Made by a program: the position numbers and the translations under genes. This document shows positions 5,211 through 7,008 of a stretch of DNA of 7,008 bases, in pieces. The stretch is from a bacterium (GTDB taxonomy: Bacteria; Patescibacteriota; Patescibacteriia; UBA1558; GWA2-36-10): contig JAUYFP010000072.1 in the NCBI GenBank assembly GCA_030690875.1, positions 1-7,008 of the forward strand, written 5' to 3'. The first letter of the stretch is position 1. The number at the start of each line of letters is the position of its first letter. The notes below the pieces were generated by a model. That model made no database searches. It saw only the letters and a list, made by a program, of their open reading frames with translations, and was not told the origin of the DNA.

Positions 5211-6134
5211 TTATTTATAATTATGATATTCTTTTAAGACCGCTTTTAAGTCGCTGACTTTTACCTTAACAATTTTATCTGATTCTACATTATTTAATCT
5301 TACCTGGGCGCAAACTTCATCCAAAATATCTATAGCTTTATCGGGAAATGAACGGTCTTTTATCTTAAGACCACCATGAACTATTTGCTTGATAATATCG
5401 TCGCTGACAGAAACTTTATGATAGTCCTCATAATTTTTTTTCAGCGCTTTTAGCATTTCAATAGTACTAACCATATTTGGTTCTTCTATGAGATAGGCCT
5501 CAAATCGCCTGGTTAGAGTCTTGTCAGGTTCAATATATTTTCGATATTCCTCAACCGTAGTGGTGCCGATCATTTGCAAATCTCCTCTAGCTAAAGGCGC
5601 TTTGATAATATCATCGGCGTCCACCGCACCCTCAGCGCCACCAGCTTGAACTATGGTGTGCACTTCGTCGATAAAAACTATAATGCGCTTGTTCATGGCA
5701 ATAATGCCACCGAGCAAATCCTTAAACCTTTGCTCAAAAGCGCCCCGATACTTGGTGCCCGCCAAAATAGAAGAAATATCAATTTTTAAAACTATTTTAT
5801 CAGCCAAATTTTTTGGCACCAAACCTTTGGCTATGGCTATGGCCAGTCCCTCCACAATAGAGGTTTTGCCAATGCCCGCTTTGCCAAAAATAATAATATT
5901 ATTTTTTCGACGGCGAGACAAAACCTGAATGACTTTTCTTATTTCTTTGTCTCTACCCACTACTGGATCAAGTTTTCCTTCTCTAGCCAAAGCCGTCAGA
6001 TCGATAGAAAAATTATTTACAAAACTAACAATATTAGTCTTCTTATTTTTAGAGTTAGCTCGGCCGCTAAATAAATAAAATGTGGACAAGAGCATGGCCA
6101 GCAAGCTAAAAATCAGTGAGTAATCTAGTTCCAT
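5211..6134 (-). CDS. Membrane-anchored single-module Clp-type AAA+ ATPase (D1 only)
   Basis: A 307-residue protein homologous to the first ATPase module of ClpA/ClpB/ClpC. Seen: an N-terminal hydrophobic anchor (about 6-22); LAREGKLDPVVGR (49-61), the usual entry to D1; Walker A GKAGIGKT (84-91); pore loop KYRG (128-131); Walker B IIVFIDE (151-157); sensor-1 region IGTTT (189-193); arginine finger RRF (209-211); and the small-domain motif PDKAIDILDE. It stops where full-length relatives go on to a middle region and D2. The Clp N-domain, D2 and the ClpP-docking loop are missing, so it probably unfolds or remodels proteins at the membrane without ClpP (inference). Full-length relatives have about 750-900 residues. 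The start at 6134 is about 25 nt downstream of an extended -10 promoter. The hydrolase gene follows after 17 bp. Confidence 0.85.
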   Translation of the reverse strand: MELDYSLIFSLLAMLLSTFYLFSGRANSKNKKTNIVSFVNNFSIDLTALAREGKLDPVVGRDKEIRKVIQVLSRRRKNNIIIFGKAGIGKTSIVEGLAIAIAKGLVPKNLADKIVLKIDISSILAGTKYRGAFEQRFKDLLGGIIAMNKRIIVFIDEVHTIVQAGGAEGAVDADDIIKAPLARGDLQMIGTTTVEEYRKYIEPDKTLTRRFEAYLIEEPNMVSTIEMLKALKKNYEDYHKVSVSDDIIKQIVHGGLKIKDRSFPDKAIDILDEVCAQVRLNNVESDKIVKVKVSDLKAVLKEYHNYK

Positions 6135-6158
6135 AAATATTGTTTTAGCAATGTCTAT

Positions 6159-6187
6159 ATTATAGCAAAAAACTACCCTTTTGTAGA
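6159..6187 (-). promoter_or_regulatory. Promoter of the Clp-like gene (extended -10)
   Basis: The minus strand reads -35 TCTACA (6182-6187, 4 of 6 consensus), a 17-bp spacer and -10 TATAAT (6159-6164) preceded by TGC, an extended -10. The start should lie near 6152, leaving a leader of about 18 nt. CTAC (6183-6186) and GTAG (6173-6176) with the following T-run form a very weak hairpin that might partly end the upstream transcript. Confidence 0.7.
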
Positions 6188-6235
6188 TAGTCTTTTGCTT
6201 TTTATAAATAAATTAGTCTATTTTGACTATTAAAA

Positions 6236-6982
6236 TTATAATTCAATAAATTCTTGAGTTTGAAAATTATACTTGTAAATCAAAGTATTCTTATCGCTTA
6301 AAGAAAAATTATCCGCCACTATCATTAGAGAATTATCACTTGTATTATAGCTGCAATTAAAATAGCCAGGCATTCCATCAAAAATAGCTAAACCATCATC
6401 ACTAGCGACAAGCTCAAAATTTGGAACAGAGTATATTTTTATATAATCTTCGCCTGAAAAATCATTACGAGAACAGGCATAAAAATAATCCTCTTTATAG
6501 GTAAATCCATTCATAGTCATAGATCCCAAACTTAGTAGTTCCTGGTTATTATATACATCATAAACTTTTCCTATAACCCATTCCCAACCAACCGCTTTAT
6601 AAGTCAGATACTTACCAGAATTAGAAAATTCTGGCTCAATAAAAGAAAAAGACTTGGCTATATTTTTTACTGGATCACTGGATGCTTTTTCTATAATTGT
6701 CTCCACACCATCTTTATCTAAAATTATATAGTTTTCCTCATTGTAATCCTTAAGTGTGTATACTGTATTAGTCTTAAAAGATACCTCAACATCAATACTG
6801 TCTTCGACATTTTCTACCTGGCCTTCTGCTATATTTTTAGATGGAATGATAAATATACTATCTTTATAATTCAACTCCTGCCATATGAAAGTTCCCATAA
6901 TAAATATGGAACCAATTATAGCCGTAATAAATATAGCCACAATGACATCAGAAAATCCTTTTTGATTTTTAAATAATTTCAT
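6236..6982 (-). CDS. Membrane-anchored protein with pilin-like N-terminus and propeller-like blades
   Basis: I do not recognise this 248-residue protein. The N-terminus, MKLFKNQKGFSDVIVAIF, has basic residues, then G9-F10, then a hydrophobic helix (about 13-33). This resembles a type IV prepilin, with cleavage expected after G9, but the usual Glu at +5 is absent (I14), with D12 at +3 instead. It may therefore be a plain anchor. The rest is polar and beta-rich, with a repeated pattern like TolB/WD-type propeller blades: SNSGKYLTY...VYDVYNNQELL (120-150), YKEDYFYACS...IYSVPNFELV (162-192) and NTSDNSLMIV...YKYNFQTQEF (213-245). Only about three blades are present, too few for a closed propeller alone. 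It starts at ATG 6982, 26 bp from the right edge, so its promoter is outside the window. It precedes the Clp-like gene by 101 bp with a separate promoter between. Confidence 0.7.
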   Translation of the reverse strand: MKLFKNQKGFSDVIVAIFITAIIGSIFIMGTFIWQELNYKDSIFIIPSKNIAEGQVENVEDSIDVEVSFKTNTVYTLKDYNEENYIILDKDGVETIIEKASSDPVKNIAKSFSFIEPEFSNSGKYLTYKAVGWEWVIGKVYDVYNNQELLSLGSMTMNGFTYKEDYFYACSRNDFSGEDYIKIYSVPNFELVASDDGLAIFDGMPGYFNCSYNTSDNSLMIVADNFSLSDKNTLIYKYNFQTQEFIEL

Positions 6983-7008
6983 AATTTTAGTTTAATCTTT
7001 AAACATTA

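Noticed and set aside
4865..5257. Plus-strand ORFs with long hydrophobic runs opposite the hydrolase start
   Set aside because: The hydrophobic runs come from the antisense of Lys/Asn codons, and the minus strand holds well-conserved dockerin-like loops.
5653..5928. Plus-strand ORF of 91 codons
   Set aside because: It is antisense to the Walker A to Walker B region of the Clp-like gene.

Overview
The window is AT-rich and gene-dense. Every supported gene lies on the minus strand, so the sequence reads right to left. The organism looks like a Candidate Phyla Radiation (Patescibacteria, Parcubacteria-like) bacterium. The reasons are compact genes, very short intergenic gaps, no visible Shine-Dalgarno sequences, a stripped-down Clp ATPase, and surface proteins with single membrane anchors. 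This assignment is an inference with moderate confidence; the window has no rRNA or ribosomal marker.

Left third (1-2963): a copper-homeostasis operon read leftward from one strong promoter. The order is csoR (copper-sensing repressor with the C-H-C copper ligands), then a membrane protein fusing an HMA metal-binding domain, a TauE/SafE-like transporter core and a cupredoxin-like tail, then copA (Cu+ exporting P1B-ATPase). copA runs off the left edge just after its phosphorylation motif. A 27-bp near-perfect palindrome overlaps the -10 element and the expected transcription start, and is the likely CsoR operator. The expected logic is that CsoR represses without copper, Cu(I) releases it, and the HMA/cupredoxin protein and CopA then handle and export copper.

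Middle (2964-3525): an intergenic region with unusual content. It has a GC-rich multi-hairpin element with a REP-like palindrome (3026-3139), several hairpins that look like terminators, and a small lysine-rich ORF (40 aa). Right after that ORF's stop codon, in the same frame, an open stretch reads PYCDGSH, the second half of a CDGSH iron-sulfur motif. The small transcription unit has its own promoter, whose -35 box sits in the loop of the terminator of the upstream gene.

Right half (3526-6982): three genes for membrane-anchored or exported proteins. In reading order they are a 248-aa protein with a pilin-like N-terminal helix and propeller-like blades, a 307-aa membrane-anchored AAA+ protein with only the first ATPase module (D1) of ClpA/B/C, and a 555-aa exported glycoside hydrolase of clan GH-A carrying two tandem dockerin-like modules with a fixed cysteine pattern. 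The Clp-like and hydrolase genes are 17 bp apart and probably cotranscribed from an extended -10 promoter; the 248-aa gene lies upstream of that promoter. The start region of the hydrolase gene has an exact 18-bp tandem duplication that doubles its start codon in frame.
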